Shown here one piece after another: positions 15,455-23,378 of a stretch of DNA of 35,894 nucleotides. Position numbers and translations under genes: made by a program. Position 1 is the stretch's first letter. Each line of letters opens with the position of its first letter. This DNA is from Acetobacteraceae bacterium UBA6159 (GTDB taxonomy: Bacteria; Pseudomonadota; Alphaproteobacteria; Acetobacterales; Acetobacteraceae): positions 105,132-141,025 of the forward strand of contig DIUL01000168.1 of assembly GCA_002422345.1 (NCBI GenBank). Reading direction: 5' to 3'. The notes below the pieces were generated by a model. It ran no database searches. It worked only from the letters and a program-made list of their open reading frames with translations, and was not told the DNA's origin.

Positions 15455-16288
15455 TCATCCTCCGGACCCGCGCAGCACCACCGCGCGAGGAATGCCGGCC
15501 AGGTCGGGGTGGGACATCGCGCTCAACCCCACCTCCGCCGCCAGGGCCGAGACCGGTTCACTCTGCCCGATCCCAATCTCCAGCACGGCTCGGCCGGCGG
15601 GCGACAGCAGCCGAGGCAGGGATGGAATGATCCGCCGATACGCGTCCAGCCCGTCCGGTCCGCCATCCAGGGCCGACAGCGGCTCATGCAAGGCGACCTC
15701 GGGCATCAGGCCGGGGATGTCGGGCGCGGGGATATAGGGCGGGTTGGAGAGGATCAGGTCGAACCGGGCCTCGATCGCCTCGGCCCAGTCACCCCGGACG
15801 AAGGCGGCCCGGTCGGACAGGCCGCAGCGAGCGGCGTTGCCCCGGGCGATCGCCAGCGCCCCGGCCGATCGGTCGATGCCGACACCGAAGGCGCCCGGAC
15901 GTTCATGCAGCACGGCCAGCAGCAGGCAGCCGGAGCCGGTGCCGAGGTCCAGCACCAGACGGGGGGCCGCAACCTCCCGCAGCGCCGCCTCCACGATCGT
16001 TTCCGAGTCGGGACGCGGGATTAGCGTGGCGGAAGACACCGCGAGATCGAGGCTCCAGAACTCCCGATGCCCGGTCAGGTAGGCCAGCGGCACGTGGTCG
16101 GCGCGTTGCGTGACCAGGGCGTCGAAGGCGGTGGGGTCGATCGGCCGGTCGGCGTCGCGGATCAGGTCGGCGGTTGATAGCCCCAGCGCGTGGCCCAGCA
16201 GCAGCCGCGCCTCCAGACGTGGGTTGTCGGCGATCCCCGCCAGCCGTCCCGCGCCGAGGCGCAGGGCCTCGGCGATGGTCGTCTTCAC
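15455..16288 (-). CDS. prmC: Peptide chain release factor N5-glutamine methyltransferase
   Basis: SAM-dependent enzyme that methylates the Gln of the GGQ motif in release factors, raising termination efficiency. The 277-residue protein has an N-terminal helical substrate-binding domain (LEARLLLGHALGLSTADLI), the SAM-binding loop VLDLGTGSGCLLLAVL, and the catalytic NPPY motif (LILSNPPYIPAPDIPGL) that binds the glutamine side chain. Its start overlaps the stop of prfA (16285-16288, ATGA), so enzyme and substrate are translationally coupled. This pairing is conserved in proteobacteria. Confidence 0.96.
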   Translation of the reverse strand: MKTTIAEALRLGAGRLAGIADNPRLEARLLLGHALGLSTADLIRDADRPIDPTAFDALVTQRADHVPLAYLTGHREFWSLDLAVSSATLIPRPDSETIVEAALREVAAPRLVLDLGTGSGCLLLAVLHERPGAFGVGIDRSAGALAIARGNAARCGLSDRAAFVRGDWAEAIEARFDLILSNPPYIPAPDIPGLMPEVALHEPLSALDGGPDGLDAYRRIIPSLPRLLSPAGRAVLEIGIGQSEPVSALAAEVGLSAMSHPDLAGIPRAVVLRGSGG

Positions 16289-17340
16289 TCCTGCGCGGCC
16301 AGCCGAGCGGCCTGGTCTTCGGCGGTGAGGGAGTCGATGAACTCGTCGAGGTCGCCGGCCATGACGGCGTCGATCTTGTAGAGCGTCTTGCCGATGCGAT
16401 GGTCCGTCACCCGGCCTTGCGGGAAGTTATAGGTGCGGATGCGTTCGCTGCGGTCGCCGGTGCCGACCTGGGACTTGCGGTCGGCGGCGCGGGTGGCGTG
16501 CAGGCTGGCGCGTTGTTGCTCATACAGCTTGGCGCGCAGGATCTTCATCGCCTTGGCGCGGTTCTTGTGCTGGCTCTTTTCCTCCTGCATCGCGACGACG
16601 ATGCCGGAGGGCAAATGGGTGATCCGCACCGCGCTTTCGGTCTTGTTGACGTGCTGCCCGCCGGCGCCCGAGGCGCGGTAGACGTCGATCCGCAGATCGC
16701 CCTCGTCGACCTGGACGTCCACTTCCTCGGCTTCCGGCAGCACGGCGACGGTGACGGTCGAGGTATGGATGCGGCCCTGGCTTTCAGTCGCCGGCACGCG
16801 CTGAACGCGATGGACGCCGGATTCGTATTTCAGGCGGGCGAAGACGTTGCGGCCGGTGATTTCGGCGATGCCTTCCTTCAGGCCACCGAGTTCGGTGTCG
16901 CCGTATTCCAGAACCTCGAACCGCCAGCCCTGGGTGCCGGCGTATTTCTGGTACATTCCGTAGAGTTGGGAGGCGAACAGTCCAGCCTCATCCCCACCGG
17001 CGGCAGGGCGGATTTCGAGGATGGCGGAGCGTTCGTCGGCTTCATCCTTCGGGAGCAAAGCGATGCGGAGTTCGTGTTCCAGCGCCGGGATGCGGTCCTT
17101 CAGGTCGTAGAGTTCGGCTTCGGCCAGTTCCTTCATTTCCGGGTCGGCCATCATGGCCTCGGCTTCCCGGCGGGCCTGTTCGGCGGCGCGCAGGTCATCG
17201 ATGCGGGCGACGACGGGTTCCAGTTCGGAGAGTTCGCGGGAGGCTTTGACGTAGGCTTCCCCACCCAAGACTTCCGACAGCATGGCGCGGAGCTCGTCGG
17301 CACGGGCAGCGATGCGGTCGAGGCGTTGGATGAGGTTCAT
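16285..17340 (-). CDS. prfA: Peptide chain release factor 1
   Basis: Recognises UAA and UAG stop codons and triggers peptide release. At 352 residues, it has the RF1 codon-recognition tripeptide PAT (183-185) in RVPATESQGRIHTSTVTV, which separates it from RF2 (SPF). The catalytic GGQ (227-229) lies in SGAGGQHVNKTESAVRITH. The N-terminal coiled-coil domain and the C-terminal ILRAKLYEQQ region are present. ATG 17340 is preferred (MNLIQRLDRIAAR); an upstream extension of 12 residues is not homologous. The gene is preceded by the long inverted repeat at 17380-17492. Confidence 0.98.
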   Translation of the reverse strand: MNLIQRLDRIAARADELRAMLSEVLGGEAYVKASRELSELEPVVARIDDLRAAEQARREAEAMMADPEMKELAEAELYDLKDRIPALEHELRIALLPKDEADERSAILEIRPAAGGDEAGLFASQLYGMYQKYAGTQGWRFEVLEYGDTELGGLKEGIAEITGRNVFARLKYESGVHRVQRVPATESQGRIHTSTVTVAVLPEAEEVDVQVDEGDLRIDVYRASGAGGQHVNKTESAVRITHLPSGIVVAMQEEKSQHKNRAKAMKILRAKLYEQQRASLHATRAADRKSQVGTGDRSERIRTYNFPQGRVTDHRIGKTLYKIDAVMAGDLDEFIDSLTAEDQAARLAAQE

Positions 17341-17379
17341 GGGGTGGGTGCCGCTGTGCGCTGATCGACACCGCACTCT

Positions 17380-17492
17380 CCGTCATGGCCGGGCTTGACC
17401 CGGCCACCCACGCAAGGACCGTGCGACAGCGAATGTCCGACGGTGATCATCGGGCGACGGGCGGGTGGCCGGGTCAAGCCCGGCCATGACGG
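17380..17492. repeat. Pair of palindromic repeat elements in inverted orientation, perfect 30-base arms
   Basis: 17380-17409 and 17463-17492 are perfect reverse complements over 30 bases, separated by 53 bases. Each arm also folds by itself: GGCCGGG (17387-17393), loop CTTGA, CCCGGCC (17399-17405). This resembles REP/BIME-type elements known as dispersed repeats. It lies in the 184-base gap between hisS and prfA, within an operon, so the transcript can form either two small hairpins or one long cruciform-like stem. A related copy is at 14560-14591. Confidence 0.85.
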
Positions 17493-17524
17493 TAAGTGGC
17501 GTGGAGTCACTGGACTAAGCACGC

Positions 17525-18760
17525 TCATGCCAGCCGCGCGGCGACCTGGGACAGGGGGACAGCTTCCTGCGTGCCGGCGGTCAGGTCCTTTACCTGCGCG
17601 ACCCCGTTGGCGATGTCGTCGTCGCCCAGGATCACGGCGGCGCGGGCGCCGATGCGGTTCGCCCGCTCCATCCGCCGACGAAGATTGCCGCGATAGGACA
17701 TTTCGGCGCGGATGCCGGCGGCGCGGAGGGATTGCAGAACCTCCAGCGCCGCGACCTCGGCCGAGTCGCCGATCGGCACGACGGAGACAGGCGCGGCGAG
17801 CACGGGCGGCGCGTCCATCAGCATGGCCAGGCGTTCCATGCCCGCGGCCCAACCGACGGCCGGAGTCGATGGCCCGCCCATTTCCTTCACCAGCCCGTCA
17901 TAGCGGCCGCCGGCCATGACCGTGCCCTGGGCGCCCAGCTTGGTCGTCACGAACTCGAAGGCGGTGTGGCCGTAGTAGTCGAGGCCGCGGACGATCCGGG
18001 GGTTCTCCTGGAACGGGACGCCGAACCGGGCCAAATGTTCCTGCAACCGGGCAAAGAACGTCGCGGCGGACTCGGTCAGATGGGCGGCGATGGTCGGGGC
18101 CTCGGCCACGATCTTGCGGTCGCCATCATCCTTGCTGTCGAGGATGCGCATCGGGTTGCGCTCCAGCCGAGCCAGGCTGTCCTTCGACAATCCCCCCTGA
18201 TGCGCCGTGAAATACCCCACCAACGCTTCGCGATACGCCGCTCGGCTTTCCGCGTCGCCCAGCGTGTTAACTTCCAGGACGGCGTCCTGGGCCACGCCGA
18301 GGGCCTTGAGGATGTCCCAGCCGCAAGCGATGACTTCGGCGTCGGCGAGGGGTTCCGAGGGGCCGATCAGTTCCAGCCCGATCTGGTGGAACTGGCGATA
18401 GCGGCCTTTCTGCGGGCGCTCATACCGGAACATCGGGCCGGCGTAGAAGACCTTCTGCGGCAGGGACTGCGTCAGCCCGTTGGTCACGAGCGCTCGGCAG
18501 ACGCCGGCGGTGCCCTCGGGGCGTAGGGTGATCGACTCGCCGCCGCGATCCTCAAAGCTGTACATCTCCTTCATCACGACGTCGGAGGTCTCGCCGAGGG
18601 TGCGGGAGAAGACACGCGTGTCCTCAAAGATCGGGGTGGTCCATTCGTCGAAGCCGTAGATGGCGGCGATGCGGCGAGCGGTGTCGGCGACGTGCTGGTG
18701 ACGCCGCTGGTAATCGCCGATCAGGTCGTGGGTGCCGCGGGCGGGTTGCAGGTCGGTCAC
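17525..18760 (-). CDS. hisS: Histidyl-tRNA synthetase
   Basis: Class II aminoacyl-tRNA synthetase that charges tRNA-His, 411 residues. Seen in order: ARGTHDL near the N-terminus, motif 2 region TLRPEGTAGVCRAL, FRYERPQKGRYRQFHQIGLE, the histidine-binding motif GLDYYGHTAFEFV, motif 3 region MAGGRYDGLVKEMGG with AAGMERLAML, and a C-terminal anticodon-binding domain. I choose GTG 18760 because AAGGA is six bases upstream and it gives TDLQPARGTHDL; a longer frame adds ten unrelated residues. It is first in hisS-prfA-prmC-DUF4167 and follows the colicin E3-like toxin pair on the same strand. Confidence 0.97.
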   Translation of the reverse strand: MTDLQPARGTHDLIGDYQRRHQHVADTARRIAAIYGFDEWTTPIFEDTRVFSRTLGETSDVVMKEMYSFEDRGGESITLRPEGTAGVCRALVTNGLTQSLPQKVFYAGPMFRYERPQKGRYRQFHQIGLELIGPSEPLADAEVIACGWDILKALGVAQDAVLEVNTLGDAESRAAYREALVGYFTAHQGGLSKDSLARLERNPMRILDSKDDGDRKIVAEAPTIAAHLTESAATFFARLQEHLARFGVPFQENPRIVRGLDYYGHTAFEFVTTKLGAQGTVMAGGRYDGLVKEMGGPSTPAVGWAAGMERLAMLMDAPPVLAAPVSVVPIGDSAEVAALEVLQSLRAAGIRAEMSYRGNLRRRMERANRIGARAAVILGDDDIANGVAQVKDLTAGTQEAVPLSQVAARLA

Positions 18761-18834
18761 GGTTGGTCCTTGGGGGTGGGAATGGCCCAAGGTACTCGGG
18801 TTGGGGCGGGAGGCAAGCGTGATTGTCGGGCCCG

Positions 18835-19194
18835 TCAGGCGGGGGCGGCCTCTTGGGCTTGCTGGGCCAGCCAGACTCGCAATCCGTTGCGTCGCGTGTC
18901 GTCCTGGGTGGACCTTTCCTGATCAAGTTCGGCCAACCGGATGGACACCACCTCCGCCAGGGATTGACCGGACAGACGGGCAATCCGGATGGTGGGAAGC
19001 ACGCCGGGGTCATAGACCCAAAGCGCGTATTCCGCGGCGGTCAGACCCAAAAACGCATGCAACGGGGGGCCGTCCTCATCGGCAAGATCGTGCCAACGCT
19101 CCACCCATCCATCGATGGATTCCTCCTGGGCAGGATCGAGGAGGTAGAGGTCGAAGAAGGTCGTCGGTTCAGCCGCCATCCTTGGGTCAGACAT
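18835..19194 (-). CDS. Probable immunity/antitoxin protein for the colicin E3-like toxin
   Basis: I do not recognise a named family with certainty. The 119-residue protein is acidic: many Asp and Glu in TFFDLYLLDPAQEESIDGWV and WHDLADEDGPP. Residues 48-66 (LHAFLGLTAAEYALWVYDP) resemble a short helical motif seen in small proteins encoded beside toxins, and the rest is helical, ending in AQQAQEAAPA. ATG 19194 follows GGAG by eight bases and lies inside the 3' end of the toxin gene (8-base overlap), so the two are translationally coupled. A basic nuclease with an acidic coupled partner is the expected toxin-immunity arrangement. Function is inferred from context. Confidence 0.7.
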   Translation of the reverse strand: MSDPRMAAEPTTFFDLYLLDPAQEESIDGWVERWHDLADEDGPPLHAFLGLTAAEYALWVYDPGVLPTIRIARLSGQSLAEVVSIRLAELDQERSTQDDTRRNGLRVWLAQQAQEAAPA

Positions 19195-19420
19195 CAATCC
19201 TTCTCCCTCTGATCGGGCCCTTCCGCCATTCTCCGGTCACGGCATCCAACACGCCGAGATGGCGCCCGCGCAAGTCAAAAACCTCGATTTCGCCGTGCAG
19301 GCTGTCCCAGGTGAACAGGCGCTGACCGTCGCGGCTCCGCCAGCGGCGTTCCCCGTGGATGAAGCCCTGATAGTCGCAACTGTCCAGAAATCCCGGTCTT
19401 GGGATTGGCATGCGGCCCAA
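19187..19420 (-). CDS. Free-standing colicin E3-type 16S rRNA ribonuclease toxin
   Basis: The 77-residue protein aligns by eye with the C-terminal nuclease domain of colicin E3, which cuts 16S rRNA in the decoding site. RLFTWDSLHGEIEVFD matches the colicin segment IYEWDSQHGELEGYR. HLGVLDAVTGEWRKGP matches HLGSFDPKTGNQLKGP. The catalytic positions are kept: D39, H42, E46 and R73, plus K67. The translocation and receptor domains of a colicin are absent, and so is a signal peptide, so this looks like an intracellular toxin or an effector moved by other means. TTG 19420 has GAGGA eight bases upstream; ATG 19411 is the alternative. The protein is Arg-rich and followed by an acidic partner. Confidence 0.82.
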   Translation of the reverse strand: MGRMPIPRPGFLDSCDYQGFIHGERRWRSRDGQRLFTWDSLHGEIEVFDLRGRHLGVLDAVTGEWRKGPIRGRRIDV

Positions 19421-19528
19421 TCGACGCGTCCTCGGTTCCGTGACCGTCAGGATACGCGCGAAGGATTAAGGTTCGGATAACGCGCCGGGAAACAGAGCCG
19501 GCCTGATGACCGACCGTCTCACTGACGC

Positions 19529-19552
19529 AAAATGGGGTGGCAAGCCACCCCA
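19529..19552 (-). terminator. Intrinsic terminator of rpoH
   Basis: TGGGGTGGC (19533-19541) and GCCACCCCA (19544-19552) form a 9-base stem, in practice about seven pairs with a CAAG-type loop. On the minus strand TTTT follows at 19529-19532. It lies 86 bases after the rpoH stop and 108 bases before the toxin start, so it should separate rpoH transcription from the toxin operon. Confidence 0.75.
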
Positions 19553-19637
19553 ACGCCTTCATTGCCGGCCACCCGCGTCACGGCACCCGGCGCATCCCGG
19601 TGCCTCCCCCAAGGGAAACACCGGCCGCGGGGGCAGC

Positions 19638-20543
19638 CTATGCCGCCTGCAAAGCCCGCAGCGTGCCAGCATGGGCGCGCTGTTCGGCCACCGCGGTCTT
19701 CATCGCCTTCTGCAGCTTCTCGAAAGCCCGCACCTCGATCTGGCGCACCCGCTCCCGTGAGATGTCATACTGCTGCGACAGGTCTTCCAGAGTCGTCGGG
19801 TTGTCCTTCAGCCGCCGCTCAATCAGGATATGACGTTCCCGATCATTCAGCGTCTTCAACGCGTTGGCCAGAAGCGCCTGGCGCCCGCTGAGTTCTTCCC
19901 GTTCCGCGATCGCGGTTTCCTGGCTTTCCGACTCGTCGACCAGCCAATCCTGCCACTCACCTTCCGAGTCCATGCGGACCGGCGCGTTCAGGCTGTGGTC
20001 CGGCGCGGCAAGGCGGCGGTTCATGTTGATGACGTCCTGCTCGGGTACGTCCAGGTCCTTGGCGATCTTCGCCACCTGCTCGGGCTTCAGGTCGCCGTCC
20101 TCAATCGCCTGCATCTGGCCCTTCAGCCGGCGCAGGTTGAAGAACAGCTTCTTCTGCGCCGCGGTCGTGCCCATCTTCACGAGCGACCAGCTATGCAGGA
20201 TGTATTCCTGGATCGCGGCCCTGATCCACCACATCGCATAGGTCGCCAGGCGGAACCCACGATCGGGGTCGAACCGCTTCACGGCCTGCATCATCCCGAC
20301 GTTGCCTTCGCTGATCAGTTCCCCGACCGGCAGGCCATATCCGCGATACCCCATGGCGATCTTGGCGACGAGGCGCAGGTGGGACGTCACAAGCTTGTGC
20401 GCCGCAGCCATGTCTTCCTGGTCACGCCAGCGATACGCTAGCGCCAGTTCTTCTTCCGGCGCGAGCATCGGGAATTTGCGAATGTCCTGGAGGTACCGGG
20501 ACAGGTTGCCCTCGGGGGCGACGTTCAATGCGATAGAGGCCAT
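19638..20543 (-). CDS. rpoH: RNA polymerase sigma factor RpoH (sigma-32)
   Basis: Heat-shock sigma factor, 301 residues. Region 2 contains LPVGELISEGNVGMMQAVKRFD and RLATYAMWWIRAAIQEYIL. The RpoH-specific box QKKLFFNLRR (130-139) identifies it among sigma-70 members. Region 4 has TLEDLSQQYDISRERVRQIEV. ATG 20543 is preceded by AAGGAG with 8 bases spacing. A sigma-70-like promoter at 20729-20757 fits this gene. The rluD-rpoH order is common in alphaproteobacteria. In that group RpoH level is set by transcription, mRNA structure and proteolysis; the 5' leader of about 180 bases could carry such structure. Confidence 0.97.
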   Translation of the reverse strand: MASIALNVAPEGNLSRYLQDIRKFPMLAPEEELALAYRWRDQEDMAAAHKLVTSHLRLVAKIAMGYRGYGLPVGELISEGNVGMMQAVKRFDPDRGFRLATYAMWWIRAAIQEYILHSWSLVKMGTTAAQKKLFFNLRRLKGQMQAIEDGDLKPEQVAKIAKDLDVPEQDVINMNRRLAAPDHSLNAPVRMDSEGEWQDWLVDESESQETAIAEREELSGRQALLANALKTLNDRERHILIERRLKDNPTTLEDLSQQYDISRERVRQIEVRAFEKLQKAMKTAVAEQRAHAGTLRALQAA

Positions 20544-20728
20544 CGTCAAGGCTCCTTTCAGCCGATGGAACCGTGCCCGCCAAGGCGCAAGTTCATGGCT
20601 AATACGTGACTGGTGTCAGTCTGGATGCGGGCAGGAGACGTTACGTCCCGAATTCCCGCCCCGTTCTGGCAGCGTGTATCCGGACTTCCCCACCGAAGCG
20701 GACGCATCCTTCCGTCCTCGGTAGCTTC

Positions 20729-20757
20729 CGTATACCGGACCAGTTTAGTACTGTCAA
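20729..20757 (-). promoter_or_regulatory. Sigma-70-type promoter for rpoH
   Basis: On the minus strand TTGACA (complement of 20752-20757) and TATACG (complement of 20729-20734) are separated by exactly 17 bases. The -35 element is a perfect match and the -10 matches at 4 of 6. The site lies in the AT-richest part of the 281-base rluD-rpoH gap, about 185 bases before the rpoH start. Confidence 0.65.
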
Positions 20758-20824
20758 GATTAACATAAGGTTAACAACGCGTAGGGTGGCTCACGACAAT
20801 GAGTACAAACCCTTATTGCATCGT

Positions 20825-21847
20825 TTAAGTTCCGCCGAGGTCGTCGAGTTCCATGATCAGTTCCCGCATATCAGCCGGCGGCGGAGTCTCGAACCGCAGC
20901 GCTTGGCCCGTCCGCGGATGGGCAAAGCCCAGCGACGCCGCATGGAGCGCCTGCCTCGGAAAATCAAGGAGATGCCCGCGAACCGGCCCCTCCAACCCCC
21001 GCGCCGCGGCAGGGATCCGGCGCAGATAGACAGGGTCGCCCACGATCGGGTGAGCCTGGGAGGACAGATGCACCCTGATCTGGTGGGTGCGCCCGGTGGC
21101 CAGCCGGCATTCCAGCAGGCTGACAGCCATGCGCCATACGCGCAGCGTCCGGTAATGCGTGAGGGCCGCCTTCCCCCCGTGCGTCACGATCGCCATCCGC
21201 TTCCGGTCCCGCTTGTCGCGGCCGATCGCACCCTCGATCTGCCCCGCGCCGGGGCTGGGCACGCCCCAGGCCAGCGCGAGATACGACCGGTCCAAATCCC
21301 GGTTCGCGAAGGCGGTGGTCAGCGCGTCGCTCGCAAGCTGCGTCTTGGCCACGACCATGACGCCGGACGTATCCTTGTCCAGCCGATGCACGATGCCCGG
21401 GCGCCGTTCCGCCCCGATGCCCGTGAATCCCGGACCGCAATGCGCCAGCAGCGCGTTCACCAGCGTGCCGTCGTAATTCCCCGGCGCCGGATGCACCACC
21501 AGGCCCGCCGGCTTGTCCAGCACGATCAGGTCCGCGTCCTCAAACAGCACGGTGAACGGGATCACCTGCGCGACCGGCACGGCGGGAACCGGCGGCGGGA
21601 TGTCCAGCACATACTCCGCCCCCACCCTCGCCCCCTCCGCCGGCTCCATCACCGCTCGGCCGTCGCGTTGCAGCCGGCCTTCGTCTATCAGGGTCTTCAC
21701 GCGAGAGCGGGAGAGGCCGCCAATCGCCTCGGCCAGTACGCGGTCGATCCGCTGGCCTGCGGCCTCCGTGCCGATGGTCAGGCGGAACGGCCCGGGCGGC
21801 GGCGCATCGGGGCCGGTCGGATCGGAAGGGTGGGTTGGCTCTGACAT
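20825..21847 (-). CDS. rluD: RluA/RluD-family 23S rRNA pseudouridine synthase
   Basis: Isomerises uridines to pseudouridines in rRNA; RluD acts on helix 69 of 23S rRNA. The 340-residue protein has an acidic/Pro-rich leader (1-20), an S4 RNA-binding domain (QRIDRVLAEAIGGLSRSRVKTLI), and the synthase domain with the catalytic Asp157 in HRLDKDTSGVMVVAK. Later motifs are GRTHQIRVHLSSQAHPIVGD and LHAASLGFAHP. The family is firm. The choice of RluD over RluC rests on length, the S4 domain and position beside rpoH. It is divergent from the DUF6476-like gene with 45 bases between the starts. Confidence 0.93.
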   Translation of the reverse strand: MSEPTHPSDPTGPDAPPPGPFRLTIGTEAAGQRIDRVLAEAIGGLSRSRVKTLIDEGRLQRDGRAVMEPAEGARVGAEYVLDIPPPVPAVPVAQVIPFTVLFEDADLIVLDKPAGLVVHPAPGNYDGTLVNALLAHCGPGFTGIGAERRPGIVHRLDKDTSGVMVVAKTQLASDALTTAFANRDLDRSYLALAWGVPSPGAGQIEGAIGRDKRDRKRMAIVTHGGKAALTHYRTLRVWRMAVSLLECRLATGRTHQIRVHLSSQAHPIVGDPVYLRRIPAAARGLEGPVRGHLLDFPRQALHAASLGFAHPRTGQALRFETPPPADMRELIMELDDLGGT

Positions 21848-21892
21848 GATGGCTGGGCTTACGCGGAACGGTCACCACAAGAAAGGTTGAGT

Positions 21893-22210
21893 ATGAACGA
21901 AGGTGCGTTGCGGGCGGTCAAGATCGCCGCGATCGTCATGGCGGTGCTGATCGTGCTGGGGACCACGACCCTGTTCGTGATGATGGCCAAGCGCGGCATG
22001 GGATCGGCCACGCCGACCGCGGCCATGGCGCCGATGGAGATCGCCCAGATCGCCGCCATCCTCTATGAACCCCCGGGCACCCGGATCGCCGGCATCACCG
22101 CCGTGGCCGATCGCCTGGCGGTCCAACTGACCGGCGGCGGGGCCGATCGCATCGTGCTGCTTGACCCGCGCACCGGCCAGGTCGCCGGCCGCGTCGCCCT
22201 GGCGCGCTGA
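21893..22210 (+). CDS. Small single-span membrane protein, DUF6476-like
   Basis: Function unknown, 105 residues. A short cytoplasmic start (MNEGALRAVK) is followed by one membrane helix (IAAIVMAVLIVLGTTTLFVM) and a periplasmic domain with a WD-like repeat strand (TRIAGITAVADRLAVQLTGG and RIVLLDPRTGQVAGRVAL). This layout beside rluD is known in alphaproteobacteria as DUF6476, which I recall but could not check. ATG 21893 has GAAAGG upstream. It starts only 45 bases from divergent rluD. Confidence 0.8.
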   Translation: MNEGALRAVKIAAIVMAVLIVLGTTTLFVMMAKRGMGSATPTAAMAPMEIAQIAAILYEPPGTRIAGITAVADRLAVQLTGGGADRIVLLDPRTGQVAGRVALAR

Positions 22211-22273
22211 ACCGGTTGCCAGGCACCGCCGGCCCGGACAGCATGCCAGTCTGAAAACGGGGAGGTTCCATCC

Positions 22274-23281
22274 ATGCGCAATGCCAATCGACGCGTCACG
22301 CTCGCCGCCCGCCCCGACGGCATCCCCGGGCCGGCCAACTTCGCCGAGGACACCCAGCCGATCCGCCCGCCCGCGGAGGGGGAAATGCTGGTGGAAACGC
22401 TCTACCTCTCCATCGACCCCGCCATGCGGTCCTGGATCAGCGAAGGCCCCACCTATACCCGCCGGATCGAGATCGGGGACCCGATGCGCGCCGGCGGCGT
22501 CGCGCGCGTGCTGGAGAGCAGGGCCGCCGGCTTCCAACCCGGCGATATCGTGCAGGGTCGCACCGGTTGGCAGAGCCACCCGACCCTGCGGGGGCGGGAG
22601 GCCCAGAAGCTCGACCTGTCCCTGGGATCGGTGGCTGACTGGCTGGGCCCCTTGGGCACCAGCGCGCTGACCGCCTATTTCGGCCTGCGCGACGTGGGCG
22701 ACCTGCGGCCGGGGGACACGCTGCTGGTTTCAACCGCCGCCGGAGGGGTCGGGCAGATCGCCTGCCAGATCGGCAAGATCGACGGCTGCCGGGTGATCGG
22801 CATCGCTGGAGGCCCCGACAAATTCCGCTTCATCACCGAAACACTCGGGGTGGACGCGGCGATCGACTACAAGGCCGAACCGGACCTGACCGCCGCCATC
22901 AAGCGTGCCTGCCCGGACGGCGTCGATGTGTATTTCGACAATGTCGGCGGGCCGATGCTGGATGCCGCGCTGGCCAACATGCGGACCGGCGGGCGGATCG
23001 TCTGCTGCGGCCGCATCTCCCAGGCCGCGGCGAAGGAGCCCTACGGGATCAGGAACCTCGGCATGATGGGCGGGCGCCGCATGCGGATGGGGAGCTTCAT
23101 CGTCTTCGACTACAACAGCCGCTACCCGGAGGCGCGGGCTTGGCTCGCCGCCCAGATCCGCGCCGGACGGCTGCAACAGAAGTTGCATGTCGTTGAAGGC
23201 CTGGAACAGGCGCCACGCGCGCTGGGCATGCTGTTCACCGGGGAAAACACCGGCAAACTGGTGGTAAAAGTCGCGGAATAG
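22274..23281 (+). CDS. NADP-dependent MDR-family oxidoreductase (CurA/LTB4DH-like)
   Basis: Zinc-free medium-chain reductase that reduces carbon-carbon double bonds of enones or alkenals with NADPH; CurA and prostaglandin/leukotriene reductases belong here. The 335-residue protein starts with a GroES-like fold (VETLYLSIDPAMRSWI), typical of the subgroup. The cofactor loop STAAGGVGQIACQIGK and the motif VDVYFDNVGGPMLDAAL follow. The C-terminus has FIVFDYNSRYPEA and FTGENTGKLVVKV. GGGGAGG before ATG 22274 is a good ribosome binding site. It is 98 bases upstream of the molybdopterin oxidoreductase on the same strand. Substrate unknown. Confidence 0.93.
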   Translation: MRNANRRVTLAARPDGIPGPANFAEDTQPIRPPAEGEMLVETLYLSIDPAMRSWISEGPTYTRRIEIGDPMRAGGVARVLESRAAGFQPGDIVQGRTGWQSHPTLRGREAQKLDLSLGSVADWLGPLGTSALTAYFGLRDVGDLRPGDTLLVSTAAGGVGQIACQIGKIDGCRVIGIAGGPDKFRFITETLGVDAAIDYKAEPDLTAAIKRACPDGVDVYFDNVGGPMLDAALANMRTGGRIVCCGRISQAAAKEPYGIRNLGMMGGRRMRMGSFIVFDYNSRYPEARAWLAAQIRAGRLQQKLHVVEGLEQAPRALGMLFTGENTGKLVVKVAE

Positions 23282-23378
23282 CCGAACCGGGCAATGGTCC
23301 GCCCATCCCGTGCCGATCCGGTCTCATGTCCCCCATGCCAATCACGCCATATCCGACACGTTCAAATGGAGACACACA

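Noticed and set aside
15270..15458. A 62-codon minus-strand frame between prmC and the DUF4167 gene.
   Set aside because: No ribosome binding site, no homology I can recognise, and it overlaps the probable DUF4167 promoter region.
16174..17364. A 396-codon plus-strand frame opposite prfA.
   Set aside because: It mirrors the release factor gene; no recognisable motif and no ribosome binding site that fits.
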